NCBI GenBank assembly: GCA_018366495.1
Contig: JAGZHZ010000012.1
Coordinates: 13,636 to 77,635 of the forward strand
Length of the DNA: 64,000 nt
DNA from: Clostridiales bacterium
GTDB taxonomy: Bacteria; Bacillota; Clostridia; Lachnospirales; Lachnospiraceae
Direction: 5' to 3'
The notes under the pieces were generated by a model, which ran no database searches, had not been told where the DNA came from, and saw nothing but the letters and a program-made list of their open reading frames with translations. Position 1 is the stretch's first letter. Every line of letters starts with the position of its first letter. The position numbers and the translations under genes are program-made. Shown here piece after piece: positions 42,050-51,176 of the stretch.

Positions 42050-43618
42050 TTATACTGCAGTGTCCACCATCTTCACGATGAACAGGCAGTCTCCCGGTTT
42101 GATTTCAGATGTTTCCAGGCCGCTCATTTCCTGTATATTTTCCATCGTCGTGTCATATTTTTTTGCAATCTGCCACAACGTATCCCCAGGCTGTACAACA
42201 TATCCTGTCATACTCGGAAGATCTTGGATTCGCTTCCAGTCCAGTTCTTTCTCTTCGATCTCCTGAATACAGGCAATCGGATACTCTTGAACCACAAATG
42301 CGCTTAAGCTGACGTTCACCTTCATCTCGATCTCTTCGCTGTCCATCATAGAGACGGTCAGCTGTTCCAGATCCCCGTGCAGCGAATATTTACACGATCC
42401 GTCCATCCCTTCTGCCTCAATTTTCTGCTGGAACGGCACAATGCCGTGAATCACGGCAAATGGTTTTGCATCGTCTGCTGTGATGTATAAAATGGAGACA
42501 GATACCGCTCCTTCTGCTCGAAGTCCTTCCGCCGTGACAATGACTTCATCTACTTTCACATCTCCCCTGCTATGACAGATCTGAAGCATTTTAGGCTGAC
42601 TGTTCTCCATTTTTACATGATTGACTGCCTTGCAGCTTGCCACATTTTTCATCAGCAGACTTTCGCAGACCTCCTCCTGCACAACCGGAATCAGTTGTCT
42701 TCCCGGTGTATGTACGTCTTCTAAAATCTGAACGTTTTCTTCCTCATACAGTTTAATGTCAAGATCCAGAACGGCATCTGCCTGAACCATCCGCCCTTCT
42801 CCGTCTGTATCATTTCTGACTTCCAGACTGTATTTTCCCATGGAGACTTCCACATCCGACAGCAGTTTCTGAAGGGATTCGCTGCATTCCAGCTGTTCCT
42901 GAAATGGCTGGGTCGTCTCAATCCATTGAGCTGCGCTGTTTTCCCCTTCCGGTTCATACAGAAAAAAGATCTGCATCTCTCCTCGCGCCTCAATCTTTCC
43001 ATCGAGCAGCTTCACCTGAACTCCCCTCAGCTGAATATCGCTCCACAAGACTTCCTGAATATTTGGTTTATTAGAAGGAAGCAGGATCTCCTTTTTCACT
43101 CTCAAAATATCTCTTTTCTGACTTTTCATCTGAAGAATCTGTGCCTGCTTCATCTTCATGCTGATCTTTCCAGCGGACGGAATTCCGGTTGCAGCCATCA
43201 CTTCCGTATTTTCTTCTATACATGCGGCCAGAGTCAGAACAGCTTTTCCGCTTAATTTTCTAGAATTGATCACACTTACATTCAAGTCTTCCACATTCCA
43301 TTTCAGCCGTACACCGTCACCGCTCTCTGCCCCCTCCAGACGGATCGTCTCCTCAAAAGGTACCGTCGTCTCCATATGGCTGACTCCTCTTTCTTTTGTC
43401 TCGGCAATGTAAAGTACATGGATCGAAAGTACGCCTTTTACTGTCACCTGACCTGTGCTGACTTTCAAATCCTCCATTCTGACTTCCCCTGAGGACTCCA
43501 CAATCGTTCCCACATCAGGCTTACTGTCTGGAACATTAAAATCCTCCTCCAGACTGATCTGACTGACACCACGGCATTTCAGACGGTTCATGTGAATCTT
43601 TTTCTTCAATAATTCCAT
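42050..43618 (-). CDS. SPOCS (DUF3794) and LysM domain protein, spore-coat type
   Basis: A 522-residue protein with three DUF3794/SPOCS repeats (SQISLEEDFNVPDSKPDVGTIVE near the start; NKPNIQEVLWSDIQLRGVQVKL; HSRGDVKVDEVIVTAEGLRAEG) and a C-terminal LysM module (GYVVQPGDTLWQIAKKYDTTMENI) for glycan binding. The build matches SpoVID/SafA-type coat morphogenetic proteins of Clostridia. Probably made in the mother cell during sporulation. No membrane segment. An upstream small lipoprotein gene may be co-transcribed. Confidence 0.88.
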   Translation of the reverse strand: MELLKKKIHMNRLKCRGVSQISLEEDFNVPDSKPDVGTIVESSGEVRMEDLKVSTGQVTVKGVLSIHVLYIAETKERGVSHMETTVPFEETIRLEGAESGDGVRLKWNVEDLNVSVINSRKLSGKAVLTLAACIEENTEVMAATGIPSAGKISMKMKQAQILQMKSQKRDILRVKKEILLPSNKPNIQEVLWSDIQLRGVQVKLLDGKIEARGEMQIFFLYEPEGENSAAQWIETTQPFQEQLECSESLQKLLSDVEVSMGKYSLEVRNDTDGEGRMVQADAVLDLDIKLYEEENVQILEDVHTPGRQLIPVVQEEVCESLLMKNVASCKAVNHVKMENSQPKMLQICHSRGDVKVDEVIVTAEGLRAEGAVSVSILYITADDAKPFAVIHGIVPFQQKIEAEGMDGSCKYSLHGDLEQLTVSMMDSEEIEMKVNVSLSAFVVQEYPIACIQEIEEKELDWKRIQDLPSMTGYVVQPGDTLWQIAKKYDTTMENIQEMSGLETSEIKPGDCLFIVKMVDTAV

Positions 43619-43662
43619 TTCAAATCCCCCTTTTTCTTTTTTGTCTTCTTTCGTCCTGCTCC

Positions 43663-44064
43663 CTAGGCAAAACTGACCTCTTTATCGGTTTGTTTGATTT
43701 TTAAGACAATAAAAGGATAGGACTCAATTTGTTTTATCTCTTTTTTTCGAGCCGGTCCTATCAGAGTTGTGCTTACATAAACCGTATTTTCCAACATAGA
43801 ACATTCTTCTACAGAAATGCTATATCCCCCTGTCTCCTGCTTTCCATACCCCCTCACGATATACAGATATCCATCCGCCTCATATGTCAGCCTGCATTCA
43901 TTTTCTTTCTGATTTTCAATCAGCTGGGCAAGCTCTTCCGGCAGATTTTCTGCTGTCACAACCGTATATTCCAGAGCAGTTCTCTCAGGTTCCTCCTCTT
44001 TTTTGGAGCATCCTGCCAGCATGGCACAGAGCAGCAGCAACCATATCCATCTTTTCAACTGCAT
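43663..44064 (-). CDS. Small lipoprotein with PrcB-like domain
   Basis: A 133-residue lipoprotein: signal sequence LLLLCAMLAGC with the lipobox Cys at about residue 19, a Lys/Glu linker, then ~100 residues with strand pattern TYEADGYLYIVRGYGKQETGGYSISVEEC and YPFIVLKIK, resembling the PrcB C-terminal domain. Such domains are often fused to or near secreted proteases or S-layer proteins. It lies 45 bp upstream of the SPOCS-LysM gene, so it may take part in spore envelope assembly (inference). Confidence 0.6.
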   Translation of the reverse strand: MQLKRWIWLLLLCAMLAGCSKKEEEPERTALEYTVVTAENLPEELAQLIENQKENECRLTYEADGYLYIVRGYGKQETGGYSISVEECSMLENTVYVSTTLIGPARKKEIKQIESYPFIVLKIKQTDKEVSFA

Positions 44065-44229
44065 ACCATCCCGTGTTCTTTATTCTATTCATATTCTTTT
44101 TTCTATTTTTTATTCCTAAGGCAGTTCGGTTTCTTTTAATCCTGTTTCTTTCTTAGAAAAAAGAGATAGAGTCTTCATGGTTCCTTACTAAGCAAAAAGA
44201 TAGAACTGCCTTCCTCCAGATTGAAACTG

Positions 44230-44270
44230 GTAAACTACCGATCACCTAAAAGTAATAGGTTTTCTGGCTA
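44230..44270 (+). repeat. 41-bp dispersed hairpin repeat, copy 2, inside pabC 3' end
   Basis: Reverse complement of the 18704-18744 repeat, 36 of 41 bases identical. The stem CCTATTACTT-TTAGGTGATCGG is kept, and one C-A mismatch of the other copy is a T-A pair here. The last nine codons and the TGA of pabC fall within it. Confidence 0.75.
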
Positions 44271-45030
44271 TTGTTTTATAAACGCTCTGCAGCTGATGCG
44301 CCGTCGTCCTTTCCGTAAAAATATGACCTGCCAAAGACTGCACAGGCATGATCCCCATCAATGAATTTGTCACAAAGCACTCATCAAATTTTTTGATCTG
44401 CTCCGGAAAAATCACACTCTCCTCCACGTCTGTCTCACTGATGACAAAGCGGCGCATCACTCCTGGCAAAAGTCCGCATTCCTTTTTCGGTGTGTACAGT
44501 TTTTCCGCCTTTCTGAAAAAGATATTCGTTGTCGTTCCCTCGCAGATCTCCCCTCTTGTATTTAAAAAGATCCGTTCATCTATTCCACTTTGTACCGCCC
44601 TTCTCTTTTCCAGAATACAATCCCCATAGTTCATTGTTTTATGATATGTCAAAGGCGATGTCTCGTTTCGCCGGACAGAACTGAAATCCATCTGAAATCC
44701 CCTGTCATACTGTTCTTTTGTATAATGATTTTTTCTCGTCACAAATACAAGATTTTCTTTTGATGCCATGATCTTCAAAACGGTCTGTCCTATTTTCTCC
44801 GTGTGCTGTCTGATCTGCTCCTGTGAGACTTCATGCCAGAATCCCATAAACTGCATCGCCTCACGCAGTCTCTCCAGATGCCATTCCAAAAAGACAGGAT
44901 ATCCGTCTTCCACCGCAATCGTTTCAAAAGCTCCAAGCCCAAACTGATATCCCTCATCTAATAAAAGCTGCATCCATTCTGCCCCCTGTTTTTCTGTTTT
45001 ACTTTCTGTTTTATTTGTTTCAGATTTCAT
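44242..45030 (-). CDS. pabC: Aminodeoxychorismate lyase (class IV aminotransferase)
   Basis: A 262-residue PLP enzyme releasing p-aminobenzoate and pyruvate from 4-amino-4-deoxychorismate. The opening GYQFGLGAFETIAVEDG, GDCILEKRRAVQSG, and FLNTRGEICEGTTTNIFF (PLP phosphate site) with GLLPGVMRRFV are family features. The start is ATG at 45030 or the weak TTG at 45039. The C-terminal IARKPITFR and stop come from a dispersed hairpin repeat, so the native end has been replaced; the fold is probably complete. Third gene of pabA-pabB-pabC. Confidence 0.85.
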   Translation of the reverse strand: MKSETNKTESKTEKQGAEWMQLLLDEGYQFGLGAFETIAVEDGYPVFLEWHLERLREAMQFMGFWHEVSQEQIRQHTEKIGQTVLKIMASKENLVFVTRKNHYTKEQYDRGFQMDFSSVRRNETSPLTYHKTMNYGDCILEKRRAVQSGIDERIFLNTRGEICEGTTTNIFFRKAEKLYTPKKECGLLPGVMRRFVISETDVEESVIFPEQIKKFDECFVTNSLMGIMPVQSLAGHIFTERTTAHQLQSVYKTIARKPITFR

Positions 45031-45069
45031 TTTTTCCAAGATACCGCTCTTCCATTTCAGAATAAGCGG

Positions 45070-46422
45070 CTATTTCATCGCTTCCAGAACAGCTTTCGCC
45101 TTCTGCAGCGTCTCTTCATATTCAAATTCCAGCTCGGATTCATATGTGATGCCTCCGCCTACGCCCAGATCATACACTCCGCCGCTGTACAGCGCTGTCC
45201 GGATTACAATGTTGAAATCGCAGTCTCCATCCAAAGTCAGATATCCGATGGAGCCGGTATAAATATTTCTTCTGCCATGTTCCAGCTCATCTATGATCTC
45301 CATCGCGCGCAATTTTGGCGCGCCTGTAATGGAACCGCCTGGAAATGCCGCTTCAATCAGATCCATCACATTGCAGTCTTCTCTCAGCTCTCCGACTACA
45401 TTTGATACGAGATGGAAGACCGTTGCATACGTTTCTACTGTAAACATTTCTGTCACCTTTACGCTCCCCGGCTTGCAGACACGGTTTAAATCATTTCGTT
45501 CCAGATCCACAATCATCAGAAGTTCACTTTTATCTTTCTCTGAATTTTCCAGCTCTGCTTTCATTGCCTGATCTTCTTCTTCTGTGCTTCCTCTTTTTCG
45601 TGTCCCTTTGATCGGTCTTGTCTCAACATGTCCCGATTTCATCTGGAGGAAACGCTCCGGCGAAGCGCATACAATCTGAAACTGTCCATAGTTCAGATAG
45701 CCTCCAAACGGAGAAGGATTGATTGCTCTCAGTTTTTGGAATACTTCATACGGCTCTTTCTCACTTTTCACTCTCAGATGCTGTGTCATGTTCGCAATAT
45801 AGATATCTCCCTCTATGATATAATGGATCATATCGTCGATTGCCTTTTTGTACTCCTCTTTTTCAAAATTTGGGCTGACTTCAATTTCATATCTCGGTGT
45901 CAGATCAGGCTGTCTGTATTTTTCTCTGCCTTCCCTGATTTTCTGTTCCATCTCTTCTATACTTTCTGTTTCTGCCCGTCTCTTTCCATTCGCAACAAGC
46001 CATACCTGCTTGTTTTCCAAATCTTCCACAATAAATTCATCGTAAAAGTTCAGGACACAGTCCGGAATCTCCACATCAGACGCATCTTTTGCCTGCACGC
46101 CTTCCTTTTCTCTTCCATATTCATAAGAAAAATATCCGATTGCTCCCGATACAATCGGCAGGTTTGTCTCATTTTCTTCTCTGTGGTCCGCCAGATATCG
46201 CTTCGTATATTGTTCAAAGCTCTCCGTCTGCAGTTTCCCATTTACTGTAAATCCATCTTTTCCCTTCACCAGTTTCAGATATGGATTTCGCCCTAAAATG
46301 GAATATCTTCCCATCTCGTTTTTCAGAGATGAGTCCAAAAATACCGTGTCGGTCTCTTTTTCAAATTCACCAAAAAACTGTGCAATCGGCGCATATTCTT
46401 CCAATAATTTTATTTTTCTCAT
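45070..46422 (-). CDS. pabB: Aminodeoxychorismate synthase component I
   Basis: A 450-residue chorismate-binding enzyme. The N-terminal half holds FLDSSLKNEMGRYSILGRNPYLKL; the C-terminal half has YKKAIDDMIHYIIEGDIYIANMTQ, PIKGTRKRGSTEEED, IVDLERNDLNRVCKPGSV and the catalytic AAFPGGSITGAPKLRAMEII. The PIKGT motif with Lys is the PabB/PapB-type active site rather than the anthranilate type. The ATG at 46422 has GGAGG. It partners with PabA just upstream to make folate precursor. Confidence 0.92.
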   Translation of the reverse strand: MRKIKLLEEYAPIAQFFGEFEKETDTVFLDSSLKNEMGRYSILGRNPYLKLVKGKDGFTVNGKLQTESFEQYTKRYLADHREENETNLPIVSGAIGYFSYEYGREKEGVQAKDASDVEIPDCVLNFYDEFIVEDLENKQVWLVANGKRRAETESIEEMEQKIREGREKYRQPDLTPRYEIEVSPNFEKEEYKKAIDDMIHYIIEGDIYIANMTQHLRVKSEKEPYEVFQKLRAINPSPFGGYLNYGQFQIVCASPERFLQMKSGHVETRPIKGTRKRGSTEEEDQAMKAELENSEKDKSELLMIVDLERNDLNRVCKPGSVKVTEMFTVETYATVFHLVSNVVGELREDCNVMDLIEAAFPGGSITGAPKLRAMEIIDELEHGRRNIYTGSIGYLTLDGDCDFNIVIRTALYSGGVYDLGVGGGITYESELEFEYEETLQKAKAVLEAMK

Positions 46423-46454
46423 CTTTCTGTTTCCTCCAGCGTACTTTTCAAATT

Positions 46455-47051
46455 TTATAAGATTGATTCTTTCCGACGCCATTGCTCGCATATTGTATTA
46501 AAGTTATCCAGCATCTCATGACCGTACTGCGTCAATACTGCCTCCGGATGAAACTGAATCCCATACACAGGAGCATCTTTTCTGGAAATTGCCATGATTG
46601 CGCCGTCTTCTGCCCTTGCGTCAATCTGTAAATTTTCCGGCAGATCCGATTCCCGTATGACAAGAGAATGATATCTTGTCACCTTGAAAGACTCTGGAAG
46701 ATTTTGAAAAATTCCTTTTTTATTGTGATGGATTGCCGTCACTTTTCCGTGCATCGGTCTTTCGCCCTTTACAATACTTCCTCCGCACGCATAGCCAATC
46801 ACCTGATGGCCAAGGCAGACTCCCAAAATCGGTATTTTATTTGAAAATGTCTGAACAATCTGGATAGACTCTCCAGCGCTTTTGGGCGCCTTCGGGCCTG
46901 GAGAAATGATAATCCCTTTTGGATTTATCGCTTCGATCTCTTTCATAGAAATTTCATCGTTTCTTTTTATTAAGACTTCCTGCCCCAGCTCTTCAAAGTA
47001 AGCGACAAGATTATAGACAAAAGAATCATAATTATCAATCATTAAATACAT
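46455..47051 (-). CDS. pabA: Aminodeoxychorismate synthase glutaminase component
   Basis: A 198-residue class I glutamine amidotransferase. MIDNYDSFVYNLVAYFEELG at the start, the nucleophile in LGVCLGHQVIGYACGG and the catalytic His/Glu in GIQFHPEAV complete the triad. It supplies ammonia to PabB. The ATG at 47051 is preferred; it has GGGAG about 11 bases upstream and starts at the usual family position, while the in-frame extension has no site. First gene of the pab operon. No T-box or tryptophan leader is visible, which supports folate over tryptophan synthesis. Confidence 0.92.
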   Translation of the reverse strand: MYLMIDNYDSFVYNLVAYFEELGQEVLIKRNDEISMKEIEAINPKGIIISPGPKAPKSAGESIQIVQTFSNKIPILGVCLGHQVIGYACGGSIVKGERPMHGKVTAIHHNKKGIFQNLPESFKVTRYHSLVIRESDLPENLQIDARAEDGAIMAISRKDAPVYGIQFHPEAVLTQYGHEMLDNFNTICEQWRRKESIL

Positions 47052-47317
47052 ACACGGTTTTCTCCCTTCTCCCTTAATTTTTGAGCGGACGTACCGCATG
47101 ACAAACGCCCGCACAGATACACTTCTTGTGTATTCCTACGAATCGTTCATCCCGAAGAGATTTCAGGGCCGTAATTGTAGTTTTTCGCATTTTATTATAC
47201 TACATTTCTGTCAATATTCACAATAATTTTTTCATTTTTCTGCGTCCCGATGATTGCTTTCCTATATACTATTCAGTATAATAAAGTTAATATGGACAAA
47301 GGAGATTTATATATATT

Positions 47318-48847
47318 ATGGCTACTATCACAACAGAACAATCTGAAAAAGAAAAAAAGAACCCCAGAGTGTCGGGAATTTTAGTCCATCCTACCTCATT
47401 TCCTTCTCCTTACGGGATCGGAGATCTCGGAAAGGGAGCGTATGAATTTATTGATTTTCTTGAAAAAAGCGGACAGCATCTCTGGCAGATTCTGCCGCTT
47501 GGTCCTACCGGCTTCGGAGACTCTCCTTACCAGGGATTTTCTTCTTTTGCCGGTCAGCCTCTAATCATCAGCATTGACAATCTGATCGAACTGGAGCTTC
47601 TGACAGAAAAGGATCTGTCAGATATGCCCATCTGGGACCCACGCAAAGTAGAATACGGAAAAGTTATTGCTTTCAAAACGGAACTGTATCACAAAGCATA
47701 CAAATCTTTCCGCCATACGCCAAATAAAATGCTTCTTGAGGAATTTGACGCTTTCCTGCTCGCAAATGAATCCTGGTTAAACGATTACTGTCTGTTTATG
47801 GCTGAAAAAGACGCGCATGAAGGCAAATGCTGGATTGACTGGGATGATGAGATGACAAATCCGACGGAGGAGCAGAAAAAACTTCACGCCGCCGCTTTAA
47901 AAGATGAGATTCGCTATTATCAGTTCATCCAATTTATTTTTTATCGCCAGTGGGCAGAATTAAAGACATATGCAAATGAAAGAGAAATCAAAATCATCGG
48001 TGATATCCCGATCTTTGTCGCATATGACAGCGCAGATGTCTGGGCAAATAAAAAACTGTTTAAGCTTGATTCCAAAGGATATCCAACCTGTGTTGCCGGT
48101 GTTCCGCCTGACTATTTCAGCGCAACAGGACAGCTTTGGGGAAATCCTCTCTATGACTGGACCTACCACAAAAAGACGGGATATCAGTGGTGGATTGCAC
48201 GCATCAAACAGCAGATGTCACTTGTCGATTATCTGAGAATTGACCACTTCCGTGGATTTGAGGCATACTGGCAGGTTCCTGCTGATGAGGAGACTGCCAT
48301 CAATGGAAAATGGGTTAAAGGTCCTAATGAGGATCTCTTTCTCGCTGTCCAGGAAGCGCTTGGGGAAGATCTCCCTATCTTTGCTGAAGATCTCGGTGTC
48401 ATCACACCTGAGGTGGAATGGCTGCGCGATATGTTCCACTTCCCTGGCATGAAAATTTTACAGTTCGCTTTTCAGGGTCTTGGTGAGAGCGACTATCATC
48501 CACACCAGTTTACTCATACAAACTGTATCTGTTATACGGGAACACATGACAATGATACAACAGTAGGCTGGTATCACAATCTGGGTGAGAAAGAAAAAGA
48601 TAAACTGCGCCGTTATGCCAATACAGACGGCAATAATATCAGCCTTGATCTGATCCGTATGTGTATGGGAACGATCGCCCAGTATGCAATCTTTCCAATT
48701 CAGGATCTGCTTCAGCTGGGCAGTGAAAGCCGCATGAATACGCCGGGCGTTGCCGCGGATAACTGGACTTTCCGCTATGTCTCAGAAGATCTTGCTCCAT
48801 ACCGTCTGGAATGGCTGAAACAGAACACAGAACTGTACGGAAGATAG
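47318..48847 (+). CDS. malQ: 4-alpha-glucanotransferase (amylomaltase)
   Basis: A 509-residue GH77 enzyme that transfers maltodextrin segments. SGILVHPTSFPSPYGIGDLG, FLEKSGQHLWQILPLGPTGFGDSPYQ, IKIIGDIPIFVAYDSADVWAN, LRIDHFRGFEAYW (nucleophile Asp), FAEDLGVITPEV (acid/base Glu) and YTGTHDNDTT (stabilising Asp) are all present. GGAGATTT lies before the ATG. It forms a two-gene plus-strand unit with plsC-like, 63 bp apart. Confidence 0.97.
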   Translation: MATITTEQSEKEKKNPRVSGILVHPTSFPSPYGIGDLGKGAYEFIDFLEKSGQHLWQILPLGPTGFGDSPYQGFSSFAGQPLIISIDNLIELELLTEKDLSDMPIWDPRKVEYGKVIAFKTELYHKAYKSFRHTPNKMLLEEFDAFLLANESWLNDYCLFMAEKDAHEGKCWIDWDDEMTNPTEEQKKLHAAALKDEIRYYQFIQFIFYRQWAELKTYANEREIKIIGDIPIFVAYDSADVWANKKLFKLDSKGYPTCVAGVPPDYFSATGQLWGNPLYDWTYHKKTGYQWWIARIKQQMSLVDYLRIDHFRGFEAYWQVPADEETAINGKWVKGPNEDLFLAVQEALGEDLPIFAEDLGVITPEVEWLRDMFHFPGMKILQFAFQGLGESDYHPHQFTHTNCICYTGTHDNDTTVGWYHNLGEKEKDKLRRYANTDGNNISLDLIRMCMGTIAQYAIFPIQDLLQLGSESRMNTPGVAADNWTFRYVSEDLAPYRLEWLKQNTELYGR

Positions 48848-48910
48848 CATTTTCCCCAAAAGTATCGCTTTCCAAGCGGACTATCAATCTCAAAAAAAGG
48901 ATCTGTATAT

Positions 48911-49678
48911 ATGATACGTTTTATTTTAGTTGTTATTATTGTTGTAGGTTTTTTAATTTTATCCATACCGCTTCTTTTCATTGAATGGCTGATCGGAAAA
49001 TGGAATCCGCACGCAAGAGATCTCTCTTCTCTTCGTATCATCCAGTTTATGTTCCGCGTGATTCTAAAAGTTGCAGGCACAAAGGTGACGGTGATCGGTG
49101 AGGAAAATGTTCCAAAGGACCGCCCTGTCCTGTACATCGGAAATCACAACAGCTATTTTGATATTCTTGTCACTTACTCACGCTGTCCAAACCTGACAGG
49201 TTATATTGCAAAAGACTCTATGGAAAAAATTCCGCTTCTTTCCACCTGGATGAAGCGCCTCCATTGTCTGTTTTTAAACCGCACGGATATGAAAGAAGGT
49301 TTAAAGACCATCCTTGCCGGTATTGAAAAAGTCAAAAATGGAATCTCCATCTGTATTTTCCCAGAAGGAACAAGAAATAAGGAAGATCATCTGGAGCTTA
49401 TGCCATTTAAAGAAGGTTCCATGAAAATTGCGGAAAAGAGCGGCTGCCCAATCGTGCCGATGTCCCTGAACAATACAGCGGCAATTTTTGAAGATCATTT
49501 TCCAAAAATTCGCCCGACCCATGTAATTTTAGAGTACGGCAAGCCAATCTATCCAAAAGAACTTTCTAAGGAAGATCGTAAATTCCTGGGCGCTTACACG
49601 CGAAATATCATCTCTCAGACTGTTCTGAAAAATGCAGGAATCGAGCGTAAAAGTGACGATACGACCCAAAAAAATTAG
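48911..49678 (+). CDS. 1-acyl-glycerol-3-phosphate acyltransferase family (PlsC-like)
   Basis: A 255-residue membrane-bound acyltransferase. One N-terminal helix precedes the H-x4-D motif GNHNSYFDI and the second block IFPEGTRNKEDHLELMPFKEGS. It acylates lysophosphatidic acid in phospholipid synthesis, or a related lysolipid. AAAAAAGGATC lies before the ATG. It shares a terminator with convergent murF. Confidence 0.9.
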   Translation: MIRFILVVIIVVGFLILSIPLLFIEWLIGKWNPHARDLSSLRIIQFMFRVILKVAGTKVTVIGEENVPKDRPVLYIGNHNSYFDILVTYSRCPNLTGYIAKDSMEKIPLLSTWMKRLHCLFLNRTDMKEGLKTILAGIEKVKNGISICIFPEGTRNKEDHLELMPFKEGSMKIAEKSGCPIVPMSLNNTAAIFEDHFPKIRPTHVILEYGKPIYPKELSKEDRKFLGAYTRNIISQTVLKNAGIERKSDDTTQKN

Positions 49679-49702
49679 TAGTTCTGCTATTAAAAATTGA
49701 AA

Positions 49703-49755
49703 AGAAAAAAGATATGCTCTGATGGATCTCTCTCCGCCAGAACATATCTTTTTTC
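49703..49755. terminator. Bidirectional terminator, plsC/murF
   Basis: AAAAAAGATATG pairs with CATATCTTTTTT, with an internal TCTG-TGG stem, around a pyrimidine-rich loop. It serves the convergent plsC-like and murF genes. Confidence 0.85.
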
Positions 49756-49764
49756 TTAATTATC

Positions 49765-51132
49765 TTACTTCTTCAGTTCAGACACAATCTGATCAAATTT
49801 CATAAAATGGGAAGCCTTTACAAGAATAGTATCTTTTTCTTTCAAAATCTGAGGCAGAGCCTGGAGCAATTCCCCGACAGTGTCAAATTTTTGTACTTTT
49901 TTATCCGGATTTTTCTCCCAGATTCCCTCGGCAATATTTCTGCACAGTGTTCCGACGCATAAGAACAGATCAATATTCAGGTCTGCGGCATATTTTCCGA
50001 CTTCACGGTGAAGTTCCTCCTCGTCTGCGCCGAGTTCCCCCATATCTCCCAGAATTGCCACTTTTCTGAAGAGCCCATCCTGAAGCGCTGTCAGAGACGC
50101 TTTCATGGAAACAGGGTTTGCATTATAGCAGTCGTCAATAATCGTATAACGGTCGGTCTCAATCAGATGGAACCGTCCGCTGATCGCTTCCAGTTTTTCA
50201 ATACCATCGTGGATCTCTTTCAGCGTAAGACCTAGAGAAAGACCAACAGCCGTCGTTGCGAGAGCATTCTGTACCATATGGTATCCCGGAATTGGAATAT
50301 CCACCTGAAAGCTCTCATCTTTCGCATGAATCCGGCACCGTATCCCTTTCAGTCCCAGATTTTCCAGTTCATCCGCATATAATTCCCTCTTTGTCTCTAT
50401 CCCGAAGAAATGAGGCACAATTCCTTTTACCTGTGTCAGTCCTGACAATTTATCGTCGTCCCCGTTTAAGACGATCGTCCCATTCTCAGCAATAAAATCA
50501 AATATTTCTGATTTTGCTCTCAAAATTCCATCTCTGTCATGCAGATATTCCAGATGACACTGTCCAATATTTGTGATCACGCACACATCTGGGCAGGCAA
50601 TCTCGCTTAATCGATGCATCTCTCCAAAATCGCTGATTCCCATCTCCAGAACAGCGATCTCATCGTCCTCACGCAGTCTGAAGATTGTCAGAGGCAGCCC
50701 CAGTTCATTATTGAAATTTCCAAGTGTCTTAAGCACCTTATATTTTTCACCAAGCACGGAAGCAATCATTTCTTTCGTGCTTGTTTTTCCGACGCTTCCC
50801 GTAATTCCGACTACTTTTATATCGAGCTGTTTCCGATAATAGCGCGCCAGTTTTTTAATCGCTGTGAGACTGGATTCCACTAAAATATAAGGTCCCTGCG
50901 GATTTTCCAGTTTCTGCTCTGACAGAACGCAGAGCGCTCCCTTTTCAAATACTGCTGGTATAAAAGAATGACCATCGACCCGTTCTCCCTTAATCGCAAT
51001 AAACAGACAGCCTTCTTCTGCTTTTCGGCTGTCTGTCGTGATGCTGGAAACTTCGATGTTCTTTTTGCTCTCTTCTCCGTAATACACTCCACCGCATACG
51101 TCTGCCATGCGGATCAAAGACATATTTTTCAT
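49765..51132 (-). CDS. murF: UDP-MurNAc-tripeptide D-alanyl-D-alanine ligase
   Basis: A 455-residue Mur ligase that adds D-Ala-D-Ala to the peptidoglycan precursor. P-loop GITGSVGKTSTKEMI, FNNELGLPLTIF, AVLEMGISDFGEMHRLSEIACPD and the C-terminal RVDDCYNANPVSMKASL-type motif (here IIDDCYNANPVSMKASL) identify MurF. It follows ddl by 44 bp, so the dipeptide and its ligase are made together, in the ldt-ddl-murF operon. Confidence 0.96.
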   Translation of the reverse strand: MKNMSLIRMADVCGGVYYGEESKKNIEVSSITTDSRKAEEGCLFIAIKGERVDGHSFIPAVFEKGALCVLSEQKLENPQGPYILVESSLTAIKKLARYYRKQLDIKVVGITGSVGKTSTKEMIASVLGEKYKVLKTLGNFNNELGLPLTIFRLREDDEIAVLEMGISDFGEMHRLSEIACPDVCVITNIGQCHLEYLHDRDGILRAKSEIFDFIAENGTIVLNGDDDKLSGLTQVKGIVPHFFGIETKRELYADELENLGLKGIRCRIHAKDESFQVDIPIPGYHMVQNALATTAVGLSLGLTLKEIHDGIEKLEAISGRFHLIETDRYTIIDDCYNANPVSMKASLTALQDGLFRKVAILGDMGELGADEEELHREVGKYAADLNIDLFLCVGTLCRNIAEGIWEKNPDKKVQKFDTVGELLQALPQILKEKDTILVKASHFMKFDQIVSELKK

Positions 51133-51176
51133 CTCATTTTCCCCATTCTGTTTTTATATTTTTTATCTTTTCTTTT

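Noticed and set aside
47052..47317. T-box or tryptophan attenuator ahead of the pab operon
   Set aside because: No T-box core motif, tRNA-binding bulge or Trp-rich leader peptide was found. The region is AT-rich with only a short stem near 47120.
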